In this document: one piece after another, positions 33,673 through 42,161 of the stretch | Layout of the letters: each line of letters opens with the position of its first letter | Position numbering within the stretch: the stretch's first letter is position 1 | The notes under the pieces: model-generated | The model's database searches: none | Seen by the model: only the letters and a program-made list of their open reading frames with translations | Told to the model about the DNA's origin: nothing | Position numbers and translations under genes: made by a program | Origin: Burkholderiaceae bacterium | GTDB lineage: Bacteria; Pseudomonadota; Gammaproteobacteria; Burkholderiales; Burkholderiaceae_C | Length of the DNA stretch: 64,000 nucleotides | Direction of reading: 5' to 3' | NCBI GenBank assembly: GCA_016790575.1 | Contig: JAEUOU010000014.1 | Coordinates: 1 to 64,000 of the forward strand

Positions 33673-34596
33673 TTAGCGCCCCAGCAGCAGCGCCCGGGCG
33701 CGGGTCAGCTCGGTGCCGGTGAACTGCGCGGCCAGCAGCTGGTCGGCGCGTTCGGCGCGTTGGGCGGGGGTGAGGGTGGCGTCGGTGTTCAGGGCTTGCA
33801 ATTGCTGGCGGGCGGCGGCCAGGCGCTGCTCCCACTGCTGCCATTGGGCGGCGACGGCGGCCTCGCGCTCGGCAGCCTGGGGGTGGGCGGGCGGCGCGCC
33901 GGTGGCGCTGGTCGCGGCGGGGTTGCCCGGCTGGCCGGCGATCATGGCGGCCAGCTCGCGTTCTTCGTCGGCGTAGAAGGCCTCGGCCCATTCGGCGCCC
34001 AGGGCGGCCCGGCGGCCCTGGCTGCGCTCGGACAGCGCCGCTGCCCAGGTGTCGCGGCGGCGCAGGTCCACCGCGTGTTTCCATGGCGTCTGCTGCAGCG
34101 CCACGTAACGGTCCCACAGGGCCATCACGGCGCTGAGTGCGGGCTCGCGCAATTCGGCCGCCGCCTGCTGGGCCACCAGGGCACGCAGGCTGTCCAGCGG
34201 CACCTCGCCCACCAGCGTCAGGTAGTAGTCGAAGCGGCGGCGCAGCGTGTGGCTGGGGGTCAGGCGGCCGTCGGCGCCGACCGCCCAGTCGCCGTCGGCG
34301 CTGGTGCCGGCCAGCGAGGTCTGGCGCAGGTCGGGGAGATCGGCGGCACGCTGGGCGCCCGATGGATTGCCCGCGCCCGTGCCCGGACCGGGGGTCGTGC
34401 CAAACGGGTTGGTCATGCCGGCGTGAACGGGGCGGGTGTCGGTGGCGGTGGGCGGGGCCTCAACCGGCGCCGGGCTCGGCACCGCCCACCACAGGACCAG
34501 GGCCACGGCAGCCACCAGGCCCGCCCCCGCCACGATCCGCCGGCGCAGTGTGCCGGCCTGCGGGGGTGTCGCGTGCAAGGCAAGCCCGGTGGACAT
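33673..34596 (-). CDS. lifO: lipase-specific foldase (Lif)
   Basis: This is a 307-aa inner-membrane-anchored steric chaperone. One N-terminal helix (about 21-38, IVAGAGLVAAVALVLWWAVP) is followed by a Pro-rich linker and the periplasmic helical body. The Lif signature RRRFDYYLTLVGE is at residues 119-131 (consensus RxxFDY-FL-S/T-A). The Ala/Gln-rich remainder is the usual extended scaffold. It lies 15 bp downstream of the lipase, its expected client. Confidence 0.9.
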   Translation of the reverse strand: MSTGLALHATPPQAGTLRRRIVAGAGLVAAVALVLWWAVPSPAPVEAPPTATDTRPVHAGMTNPFGTTPGPGTGAGNPSGAQRAADLPDLRQTSLAGTSADGDWAVGADGRLTPSHTLRRRFDYYLTLVGEVPLDSLRALVAQQAAAELREPALSAVMALWDRYVALQQTPWKHAVDLRRRDTWAAALSERSQGRRAALGAEWAEAFYADEERELAAMIAGQPGNPAATSATGAPPAHPQAAEREAAVAAQWQQWEQRLAAARQQLQALNTDATLTPAQRAERADQLLAAQFTGTELTRARALLLGR

Positions 34597-34611
34597 GGCG
34601 CAGCCGGCCGA

Positions 34612-35538
34612 TCAGAGGCCGAGCGACTTGAGCCGGTTGGCCTGGGTGCGATAGACGCTGACCGGGTCGGAGCTGAACCAGCTGCGCAGGCCGAACACAT
34701 GGTTGACCTCGTCCATGTGGTTCCAGTTGTAGTCGTCGCGCAGCACCTTGCCCCAGTGGCTGGAACACTGGCCGACCAGGCCGTCGTTCTGCTCAAACCC
34801 AAAAAACACCGAAGCCGCGCCGAGGAAGCCGTCGGACACGTCCAGCACATTGGTCAGCACCGAGGTGCCGCCCATGGAGTAGTAGCGCACGCCATTGACC
34901 ACTTCGGCGCCCTGACCACAGGCGGTGGTGGGTGCGCCCTGCGGGAAGCGGCGGTTGAAGTCGGCCGCACCGGCGGTGGACAGCGACTGCAGCGAGGCCA
35001 GCGCGTTCTGCGGATTGGCGCCGCTGCCCGACAGGTAGGCGACCACGCTGCTCAGGCCGTTGACCAGCGCGGCCACGGCGCCGGTGGTGCCGGTGAAGCT
35101 GGTGATGCCGGCCACCGCGTCGGCCACCTTGCTGCCCTTGTGCGGCGTGCCCACGGTGGTCACGCTGGCCACCAGGCCGGGCGCAACGGCGGCCACATAG
35201 CGCGAGGTGCTGCCGCCGTGGCTGTGGCCGATCAGGTTGAACTTGGTGTAGCCGTAGCGGGCTTGCAGGCCCTGCAACTCGCGCAGCAGCTGCTCACCGC
35301 GCACCTCGGTGCTGTTGGACTGCGACACGCTGGCGGTGTGCACCACCGCGCCGCTGCGCCGCAGCTCCGACGGAATGCCGTAGAAGTACTGCACCGGACC
35401 CAGCGCGTCAAAACCCAGCAGGCCATGCACCAGCACGATGGGGTGGCGGGTCTGGGTGTAGGTGTCGGCGGCATTGAGGGCGACCGGGGTGCCCAGCAGG
35501 GCCAGGGAAGCCGCGCAGGCGGCGAGGAAGCGCTTCAT
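34612..35538 (-). CDS. secreted triacylglycerol lipase (family I)
   Basis: This is a 308-aa Burkholderia/Pseudomonas-type lipase. The signal peptide is cleaved near NAADT. HPIVLVHGLLGF gives the oxyanion loop, GHSHGG the nucleophile Ser106, FEQNDGLVG the acid and NHMDEVNH the catalytic His and calcium-site region. Two cysteines (TTACGQG and VGQCSSHW) could form the usual disulfide. ATG 35538 starts the signal. The foldase follows in the same operon. A palindrome lies about 65 bp upstream. Confidence 0.92.
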   Translation of the reverse strand: MKRFLAACAASLALLGTPVALNAADTYTQTRHPIVLVHGLLGFDALGPVQYFYGIPSELRRSGAVVHTASVSQSNSTEVRGEQLLRELQGLQARYGYTKFNLIGHSHGGSTSRYVAAVAPGLVASVTTVGTPHKGSKVADAVAGITSFTGTTGAVAALVNGLSSVVAYLSGSGANPQNALASLQSLSTAGAADFNRRFPQGAPTTACGQGAEVVNGVRYYSMGGTSVLTNVLDVSDGFLGAASVFFGFEQNDGLVGQCSSHWGKVLRDDYNWNHMDEVNHVFGLRSWFSSDPVSVYRTQANRLKSLGL

Positions 35539-35603
35539 CGGACTTTTCTCCAGAAAAGACAAGGGGCGGGGTGGAGGGGTACTGCGACTGGGCGGAATAT
35601 ACG

Positions 35604-35617
35604 AACGAACGTTCGTT
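35604..35617. promoter_or_regulatory. 14-bp perfect palindrome upstream of the lipase
   Basis: AACGAACGTTCGTT is a perfect palindrome centred at 35610/35611, followed by a T-run. This form is typical of TetR-family operators. It lies between the divergent lipase and paaZ genes, closer to the lipase. Confidence 0.55.
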
Positions 35618-35740
35618 TTTTTTCTAGCGTAAACCCGTAAGGGTTAACGAGATGCATTACATTGCTGTTTCCCCCGGGTTCCGTCACGCAAGGTCCCCAG
35701 GAAAATTCCCTTGCTCTATCGGGATATGCACGATATTTCA

Positions 35741-35754
35741 CGACCCATCGGTCG
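35741..35754. promoter_or_regulatory. possible PaaR-type operator upstream of paaZ
   Basis: CGACC-CATC-GGTCG is an inverted repeat inside ACGACCCATCGGTCGGTT, 66 bp before the paaZ ATG. TetR-family PaaR regulators of phenylacetate genes in beta-proteobacteria use CGACCG-rich dyads. The match is by resemblance only. Confidence 0.4.
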
Positions 35755-35819
35755 GTTAATATTCGCGCTTCGCGTTCCGTTTCCCGCCCACTTCCTCTTT
35801 CTTACCTGTCGAGGCTGTC

Positions 35820-37865
35820 ATGACCACTCTTCTCCAAAGCTTCATCGGCGGCCGCTGGATCGGCGCCCAGCCGGCCCAGGCGCTGCGCAGCGCCGTCAAC
35901 GGCCAGACCGTGGCCCACACCCATGCCGAAGCGCTCGACTTTGCCGAGGCGGTGGACTACGCCCGCCGCGTGGGCCTGCCCGGGCTGCTGGCGCTGGACT
36001 TCCAGCAGCGCGCCGCGCGCCTGAAGGCGCTGGCCAAATACCTGGGCGAGCGCAAGGAAGAGCTGTACGCCATCTCGGCCCACACCGGCGCCACCCGGGT
36101 GGACAGCTGGATCGACATCGAAGGCGGCAGTGGCACGCTGTTTTCCTATGCCAGCACCGGCGCGGCCGAGCTGCCCAGCGGCAACCTGATCCACGAAGGC
36201 CCGGCGCTGAACCTGGGCAAGAAGGGCCTGTTCGGCGGCACGCACATCCTGGTGCCGCGGGGCGGTGTGGCGGTGCACATCAACGCCTTCAACTTCCCCG
36301 TCTGGGGCCTGCTGGAAAAGTTTGCGCCCAGCTTCCTGGCCGGCATGCCGTGCATCGGCAAGCCCGCCACCGCCACCAGCTACCTGACGGAAGCCATGGT
36401 GCGCATCGTCAACGAATCGGGCATCCTGCCCGCGGGCGCGCTGCAGCTGGTGATCGGCTCCACCGGCGACCTGCTCGACCGGCTGGACGGCCGCGACGTG
36501 GTCACCTTCACCGGCTCGGCCGACACCGCCGCCAAGCTGCGCGTGCACCCGAACGTGGTGCGCCACAGCATCCCGTTCAACGCCGAGGCCGACTCGCTGA
36601 ACGCCGCCATCCTGGCGCCCGAAGTGACGCCCGACGACGAAGAGTTCGACCTGTTCGTCAAGGAGGTGGTGCGCGAGATGACCGTCAAGGCCGGCCAGAA
36701 ATGCACCGCGATCCGCCGCGCCATCGTGCCGCGCCAGCACCTGGACGCCGTGGCCGAGCGCATTGCCGCCCGCCTGGCCAAGGTGGCGGTGGGCGACCCG
36801 TCGGTGGACGGTGTGAAGATGGGCGCGCTGGCCTCGCACGCCCAGCAGGCCGACGTGGCCGAGCGCGTGGCGCTGCTGCGCCAAGGCGCGGAAGTGGTCT
36901 ATGGCGGCGGCGAAGGCTTTGCCCCGGTGGGCGAGGGCACGGCCGCCGGCGCCTTCTTCCAGCCCACGCTGCTGCTGGCGCGCAACCCGCTGGCCAACAC
37001 CTCGGTGCACGATGTGGAAGCCTTCGGCCCCGTCAGCACGCTGATGCCGTATGACGGCATGGAAGAGGCCCTGCAGCTGGCCGCGCGTGGCCAGGGCAGC
37101 CTGGTCTGCTCGCTGGTCACCAAGAGCCCGGAAACCGCCGCCACCATGGTGCCGGCGCTGGCCGCGCTGCACGGCCGCGTGCACGTGCTCGACCGCGTCT
37201 CGGCCGCCGAATCCACCGGCCACGGCTCGCCGCTGCCGGTGCTCAAGCACGGCGGCCCGGGCCGCGCGGGCGGCGGCGAAGAGCTCGGCGGCCTGCGCGC
37301 CGTCACCCACCTGCTGCAGCGCGCGGCGGTGCAGGGCTCGCCCACCATGCTGACGGCGGTGACACGCGAATACGTGCGCGGCGGCGCCGTGCTGGAAACC
37401 GGCGTGCACCCGTTCCGCCGCCACTTTGAAGAGATCCAGATCGGTGAATCGCTGCTCACCCCCAGCCGCGTGATCCGCGACGAAGACGTGCACGCCTTCG
37501 GCCACCTCACCGGCGACATGTTCTACATGCACTTCGACGACGAAGCCGCCAAGGCCTCGCCCTTCGGCCAGCGCATCGCCCACGGCTACCTGGTGCTGTC
37601 CGACGCCGCCGGCCTGTTTGTCGTGGCCGAGCCCGGCCCGGTCCTGGCCAACTACGGACTGGACACGCTGCGCTTCGTCAAGCCGGTGGCGATCGGCGAC
37701 AGCATCCAGGTGCGCCTGACCTGCAAACGCAAGATCGACCGCAACAAAAAAGACGCCAACGGCAACGGCCAGGGCGTGGTCGCCTGGGACGTGGAAGTGA
37801 AAAACCAGCACGGCGAACTGGTCGCCAGCTACGACATCCTGACCCTGGTGGCCAAGAAGGGCTGA
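35820..37865 (+). CDS. paaZ: bifunctional oxepin-CoA hydrolase / 3-oxo-5,6-dehydrosuberyl-CoA semialdehyde dehydrogenase
   Basis: This 681-aa enzyme acts after epoxidation in aerobic phenylacetate degradation. Residues 1-520 form the aldehyde dehydrogenase with Glu256 (FNAEAD) and nucleophile Cys295 (GQKCTAIRR). Residues about 540-681 form the MaoC-type hydratase with Asp566 and His571 (GDMFYMH) and the [10 protein letters not shown] strand. All catalytic residues are intact. It stands alone: no other paa gene is within the window. A terminator follows. Confidence 0.95.
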   Translation: MTTLLQSFIGGRWIGAQPAQALRSAVNGQTVAHTHAEALDFAEAVDYARRVGLPGLLALDFQQRAARLKALAKYLGERKEELYAISAHTGATRVDSWIDIEGGSGTLFSYASTGAAELPSGNLIHEGPALNLGKKGLFGGTHILVPRGGVAVHINAFNFPVWGLLEKFAPSFLAGMPCIGKPATATSYLTEAMVRIVNESGILPAGALQLVIGSTGDLLDRLDGRDVVTFTGSADTAAKLRVHPNVVRHSIPFNAEADSLNAAILAPEVTPDDEEFDLFVKEVVREMTVKAGQKCTAIRRAIVPRQHLDAVAERIAARLAKVAVGDPSVDGVKMGALASHAQQADVAERVALLRQGAEVVYGGGEGFAPVGEGTAAGAFFQPTLLLARNPLANTSVHDVEAFGPVSTLMPYDGMEEALQLAARGQGSLVCSLVTKSPETAATMVPALAALHGRVHVLDRVSAAESTGHGSPLPVLKHGGPGRAGGGEELGGLRAVTHLLQRAAVQGSPTMLTAVTREYVRGGAVLETGVHPFRRHFEEIQIGESLLTPSRVIRDEDVHAFGHLTGDMFYMHFDDEAAKASPFGQRIAHGYLVLSDAAGLFVVAEPGPVLANYGLDTLRFVKPVAIGDSIQVRLTCKRKIDRNKKDANGNGQGVVAWDVEVKNQHGELVASYDILTLVAKKG

Positions 37866-37941
37866 CCCATTGCTGAAGGCCGGTGCGCACGGGCTGCCGG
37901 CCGGTGCAGCCCCCGGTCATTCACCCGGTGACCCACCCGCC

Positions 37942-37964
37942 AGCCGCCTTCGGGCGGCTTTTTA
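37942..37964 (+). terminator. rho-independent terminator of paaZ
   Basis: AGCCGCC-TTCG-GGCGGCT is a stable tetraloop hairpin followed by a short T-run. Confidence 0.88.
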
Positions 37965-37975
37965 CTTCTGAATCA

Positions 37976-38006
37976 ATAGCAGACCATCACCTGTTGACGA
38001 TGGGTA
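37976..38006 (+). repeat. dispersed repeat copy 8 (diverged)
   Basis: ATAGCAGACCATCACC plus TGTTGACGATGGGTA, followed by CGGGTGTTCTGGCTTGAAAT. The flanks closely resemble copy 9. Confidence 0.7.
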
Positions 38007-38076
38007 ACGGGTGTTCTGGCTTGAAATTGGACGACAGCCGATGCCCCCAGGACGGGCCGGCCAGGCGGGTGGCCAT

Positions 38077-38514
38077 TCAGGGTGGCCCGTCACCCGTCGC
38101 GCCTGGCGGAACCGCTGCGCCATTGCGGACGCCATAGCCATACAGACCGGCGGTGATGGCCGCCGTTGCCGCCACCGACGACCACAGCACAAACTGAACG
38201 AAACCGCCCCACCGGGACCACTCGCCCGACACCCCGTGCCACAGCAGCCATCCGCAAGCCCCGCCATTGCTCACGATGCCGACCCAGATTGGCCCGGGCG
38301 CGCGCAGGCCCCGCAGGGCGTCGCGCAACCCGAACCCGTAACCCACGCACAGTGCCAGGTAGGCCCAGCCGAGCAGGCGAACAAACAGGTAGCCCGGCTG
38401 CGGCGGGAACCCCAGCGCCACCAGCAGTTCGGCGGGAAAAAAGATCAGCGGGACACACCAGAACAACACGGTGGCGCCAATCTTGACGATGAAAACGATC
38501 GAAAGACGGTTCAT
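38077..38514 (-). CDS. small four-helix membrane protein of unknown function
   Basis: This is a 145-aa protein with four predicted membrane segments (IVFIVKIGATVLFWCVPLIF, YLFVRLLGWAYLALCVGYGF, a third around IWVGIVSNGGACGWLLW, and a fourth around FVQFVLWSSVAATAA). AAGGA precedes the ATG at 38514. It looks like a compact conserved inner-membrane protein. No family is assigned. It converges on paaZ. Confidence 0.65.
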   Translation of the reverse strand: MNRLSIVFIVKIGATVLFWCVPLIFFPAELLVALGFPPQPGYLFVRLLGWAYLALCVGYGFGLRDALRGLRAPGPIWVGIVSNGGACGWLLWHGVSGEWSRWGGFVQFVLWSSVAATAAITAGLYGYGVRNGAAVPPGATGDGPP

Positions 38515-39237
38515 GGTTCCTTCCTTCCGCAAAGACCTGCGCCAGATGCCCGAGGCCGGCACCCGCCCGGTGACTTCGCGAGCGAATCATCCCTGAAGTC
38601 CATCGAACCGGCCAGCCACCACACCGCCACTGCGCAGCCTGAAGGCAGCCAACCCTACCGTCACCACGCTAAAGCGGACCTTTCGCGAACTCTGGCGCCG
38701 TTCCCGGCTGGCCGGGCCGCCTCTTTTGCCGGCTCTTTACTTCCGAATCAATAGCAAACTATCACCTTTCGACGCTGGGTATCGGGTGTTTTGGCTTGAA
38801 ATCCAGGCTGCTTGGCACTTTGGGGTGCCTTTTGGTGCCTGGGCAGGCTGTGACCTGCGTTGGTGATTGCCCGGCAAGTGGTCTGGCAGGGCGAGGGCCA
38901 TCGTGCGTCGGGCGCCTTGCGGGTGGTGGGCAGGACGGCGTGATTTTGGTGGGGGGATGGTCGGGTGAAGGCTGGGTGCGGTCAATTGTGTCTAGCCCTT
39001 GAACGGCCGCTGGCATCGAAACCAGTGAATAGCGGCTGAACGCGCGGGAAAATTGGGGTGAGGGAACACAACTCAGGGGGCAAGAACTAAGTCCAATATC
39101 ATCACGCCTCCACCCGCCAAGGCCCCGCCACTGTTTATCCTCGACCTAAATGCAAACGGCGGACATCTAGCCCAAAAATTCCTAGGCTTGCGTGGAGATC
39201 AACATATTTTTAGAGTCCTCCCCAAATTCACAGCCAA
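38515..39237. other. 723-bp intergenic region with repeat copy 9
   Basis: No gene is supported. It holds dispersed repeat copy 9 at 38751. From about 39000 it turns AT-rich, marking the left edge of the acquired Argonaute cassette. Confidence 0.6.
38751..38782 (+). repeat. dispersed repeat copy 9
   Basis: ATAGCAAACTATCACC plus TTTCGACGCTGGGTAT, followed by CGGGTGTTTTGGCTTGAAAT. It lies immediately left of the Argonaute cassette. Confidence 0.8.
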
Positions 39238-40698
39238 TCACATGTAGAAGCTATATTTTGGCTGCACAACCCCATCCGCCGCGACATATTTCAGAACCTT
39301 GCCGACTTGGCGGGCGACCCGCATGGTGATCGGCTCACCACCGTCAAACTGCGTGTTATTCCAGTTGAGCTTTGTCAACGCCAATATTTCCTCGGCAAGT
39401 TTTCGAGGGCTTTCATCGCCTTGGGCAATTTTGAATCGAAGCGTGCGCGGAACATACATTCCCGGGAATGTGGAGTAGTAGGGAACGCTTCCTTTCGTAT
39501 ACAGCACATGATTTCGATCATCGAGGCTCAGTAGCGTTCCCCTCAAAGGTGGATAGCTGCCCTCACGAAACAGTCGCGTGAAGCTCTTCTCTACCACGAG
39601 AAAGTCGGCGGTATCGAGCCGCTGATCCTCGACTGCTCGATTGAAGCCTGACAATTCATCCGCGCTGAAATTCGAGCTCTTGTGCAAGACCAAACGTGCA
39701 GGCGCGTGCTTGTGCTCCCGCCGATACTCCGTGAGGGCATGAACGATCAGCGTGAACGCATCCTCACTCGACAGATGGGGAATCGGGTCGTCCTTCTTTA
39801 GGGACACCGGCTTGCCGCGCACGATTACACCTTCACCACGTTCGTCATAGACCTGAGCCATACTGGTCATGAGGTTGACCTTGTCCAGCGAACGATAGAA
39901 GTTGATGCCGACGAAGCATGTCTTCAGTTCATTTGGATTGCGAACGATCCGCCAAGGCCGATAGTTGGCCTTGTAATACAAGGCGATATGCAGGTTCCAT
40001 GCTCGGGTAGCTTCGTCTTGAAGTTTTCGCTTTCCGTCGAACTTGTCTATCTTTGCCTTCGCGGTGGGGTCATAAGTTGTCGGCAGAACAATCTGGATTG
40101 GTTGACCGAACCTCATGGCTGACGCCTTCAACATGTGATGAAGATCCAAGTCAGTCCCGTAGGCCAACTCTTCATTTTCTCCTCGAGGCGCCTCCTTGAT
40201 CTTTGCTTCCTCGCTGTCCTCTTCGTCGTCATCCAGGCCAACAAGCTCGGGTGGCAGGGCGACTAGCACGACAGCAGGCCGGATTTCCTCCGACAAGGCT
40301 CTGACCTCATTGGCCAAGAGTTCCACGCCGCGAATCAGCGCGCCGTAATGCGTGTTATTGGATATTTCTCGTAGCTCCCGAGGTGGAATGACACGGCAAG
40401 ATGCGTCGTCAATCTCGAAGGAGGCTTGAAACGGCGAGAGATCACCGAAGCCGGGAAAGTCTGGAAATAGGTTGGGCTGCCGACTTTTCTTCGCCTCAAC
40501 GCCAGTTGCACATCGCTCAAGCCAGCGCCGTAGACCGTCTATGGTTTGCTGCGTGCCAACGATCCCGATACGAATGCGGCGCACCTCGTCATCCACCGTG
40601 TCAAGGGGACCATAGATCTTCAGACCTTGCCTGATGTCCACGTGGCGGCCGTGTCGGCCAAATTCGAGCTGTGGCTCTTCAAGAAAATCCAGTTTCAT
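39238..40698 (-). CDS. short prokaryotic Argonaute (MID-PIWI)
   Basis: This is a 486-aa protein with the MID and PIWI halves of Argonaute and no N/PAZ domains. Family text includes WNLHIALYYKANYRPWRI (MID, about 234-251), the PIWI entry CFVGINFYRS, AQVYDERGEG, the late LNWNNTQFDGGEPITMRVA (445-463) and the typical C-terminus KYSFYM. The first catalytic Asp is replaced by Asn266, so slicing is not expected, as in other short pAgos. ATG 40698 is chosen: it lies 4 bp after the partner's stop, whereas longer starts overlap it. It should use a short guide to sense invader nucleic acid and switch on the partner nuclease. Confidence 0.9.
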   Translation of the reverse strand: MKLDFLEEPQLEFGRHGRHVDIRQGLKIYGPLDTVDDEVRRIRIGIVGTQQTIDGLRRWLERCATGVEAKKSRQPNLFPDFPGFGDLSPFQASFEIDDASCRVIPPRELREISNNTHYGALIRGVELLANEVRALSEEIRPAVVLVALPPELVGLDDDEEDSEEAKIKEAPRGENEELAYGTDLDLHHMLKASAMRFGQPIQIVLPTTYDPTAKAKIDKFDGKRKLQDEATRAWNLHIALYYKANYRPWRIVRNPNELKTCFVGINFYRSLDKVNLMTSMAQVYDERGEGVIVRGKPVSLKKDDPIPHLSSEDAFTLIVHALTEYRREHKHAPARLVLHKSSNFSADELSGFNRAVEDQRLDTADFLVVEKSFTRLFREGSYPPLRGTLLSLDDRNHVLYTKGSVPYYSTFPGMYVPRTLRFKIAQGDESPRKLAEEILALTKLNWNNTQFDGGEPITMRVARQVGKVLKYVAADGVVQPKYSFYM

Positions 40699-40702
40699 GC
40701 TT

Positions 40703-42019
40703 TTAGAAGAGACCGAGCGGAAGTTCATTTCCGGCGAGTGGCGTCTCTTCGTCTCCTGCGGTCCAGGCTGCGTCATCAAGTCCACGGTCTAACTGGAACT
40801 CCAGCGGAGCTGCAAAGCTGAGATATGGATATGGTTCGGCAAAAAGATCTGTTGCCGGATTCAAGACTTCGGCCCACATACCTAGCTGGCCAAGTACCGC
40901 ATTGTTGCGTTCAAATCGTTTAATGCCAGTTTTCCATTCCGCTGCAAATTTGCTCGGCTTGATGGCGTCAGGCCCCGTGAAGAGATAGGTGGGGCTCACC
41001 TCCAGATACCAGGTATCGCCATACTTGGCGAACTGGGCGTTCATGGCCGAATGCCTGTGTCCCATGACGTGGCCCTTCTTCTTGTTCACCAATACCTTTA
41101 CGACCTCGCGCGCGGTAGACTTCTTCTGCCCTTGATAGCTGAGCAAGGTCGGTGTGCCAGCCTTCTGCGCGGGGAAGAAGTAAACATTTGCGTTCTTGTC
41201 GAACAAAACTCTTCCTGGCGATGATCGAAGAAAATGGCGCAAACAGCTGTTTAGGAGCCAGACGAATTCGCGCTGAACGACTGGATCGCTGGATGCAGAC
41301 CACTGTTCGACAGGAAAATCTTCGACCGTTCCTCGGTCACACAGGAATGAGTATTGGGAATCCGTCAAGTCACGCACCGTCAACACCTGCTTGCTGCGGA
41401 CCACGTTCTCGAAAGTCAGATCTCGCCCCTTTAGGGCTTGCGCCATCGCTTTGGGTTGATGGTGCGGCGTCTCTGCAAGGAACAGACGGGACGGCAGAGC
41501 TTTAACCGGAATCAGGTTGCTGACCAGACGCTCGGGGCGTCGCAATGCAATACCTCGGGCACCTTGGGCCTGCGTTCGGACGAGCTCAGCGAGCCCCACG
41601 GCCGCGCTGTCGTCAAGCCTGTCCCGGCTCTTGATGAAGTGGAATTTGCGCTCTCGAACCTGTCCAGAAGGATCGCGAACAGGTTGCCAATAGACCTCGT
41701 TCGTGCGAGGCCTCGACACGACAAGGATCACCGGGACGTTGTGCTGCTGCCAGTAGTCCACATCGCGCTGTTGCGCCCGGTAGTCGAAACCCTCTTCTGT
41801 CTCGCCATCGAAGTTGGAGACGGCCTTGCTTTGAACTTTGAGCGACAAACCCGAAACAACACCAGAGGCGGCGTCTCGGACCTCAATCTCACCGTCAATG
41901 CCTGTGTCGTGCTGAGACGTTGGTCGCCAGACATAACCCATCTTGGAGACGGCTAGGCTGATGAGGGAGGTCCCTTGTTCACCGAGCAGTTGTTGATCCG
42001 TCAGCTTCTTATCTGACAT
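40703..42019 (-). CDS. DUF4365-type nuclease fused to APAZ domain (SPARDA DREN-APAZ-like effector)
   Basis: This is a 438-aa protein. Residues 1-160 match DUF4365/PD-(D/E)XK nucleases: Glu14 on the first helix, Asp42 in GIDGEIEV, and Gln63-x-Lys65 in LKVQSKA. The remainder (about 190-438) fits an APAZ domain, the Argonaute-binding partner domain of short pAgo systems. It is the upstream gene of a pair with the short Argonaute (3-bp gap between the stop and the ATG region), preceded by GGAAAGAGG at its own ATG. By known examples the complex becomes an indiscriminate DNA/RNA nuclease once the guide finds its target, killing the infected cell. Confidence 0.82.
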   Translation of the reverse strand: MSDKKLTDQQLLGEQGTSLISLAVSKMGYVWRPTSQHDTGIDGEIEVRDAASGVVSGLSLKVQSKAVSNFDGETEEGFDYRAQQRDVDYWQQHNVPVILVVSRPRTNEVYWQPVRDPSGQVRERKFHFIKSRDRLDDSAAVGLAELVRTQAQGARGIALRRPERLVSNLIPVKALPSRLFLAETPHHQPKAMAQALKGRDLTFENVVRSKQVLTVRDLTDSQYSFLCDRGTVEDFPVEQWSASSDPVVQREFVWLLNSCLRHFLRSSPGRVLFDKNANVYFFPAQKAGTPTLLSYQGQKKSTAREVVKVLVNKKKGHVMGHRHSAMNAQFAKYGDTWYLEVSPTYLFTGPDAIKPSKFAAEWKTGIKRFERNNAVLGQLGMWAEVLNPATDLFAEPYPYLSFAAPLEFQLDRGLDDAAWTAGDEETPLAGNELPLGLF

Positions 42020-42161
42020 CCTCTTTCCGTCTCCCTGAATGAGTCTGCGGGCCGGCAGCTGTTTCCCAGCAGTTGGCCGGGCAATGCGAGCAGAAAACAG
42101 CTAAGGCTCACTCTACCGCATAAACGAGCAGCTTCACCGCTGCCGATTCAACCTGCGAACC

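Noticed and set aside
40699-40785. Longer Argonaute start overlapping the nuclease-APAZ gene
   Set aside because: ATG 40698 lies just after the partner's stop and begins with MKLDFLEEP, a natural family start; the extra 29 residues are the shadow of the upstream gene's end.
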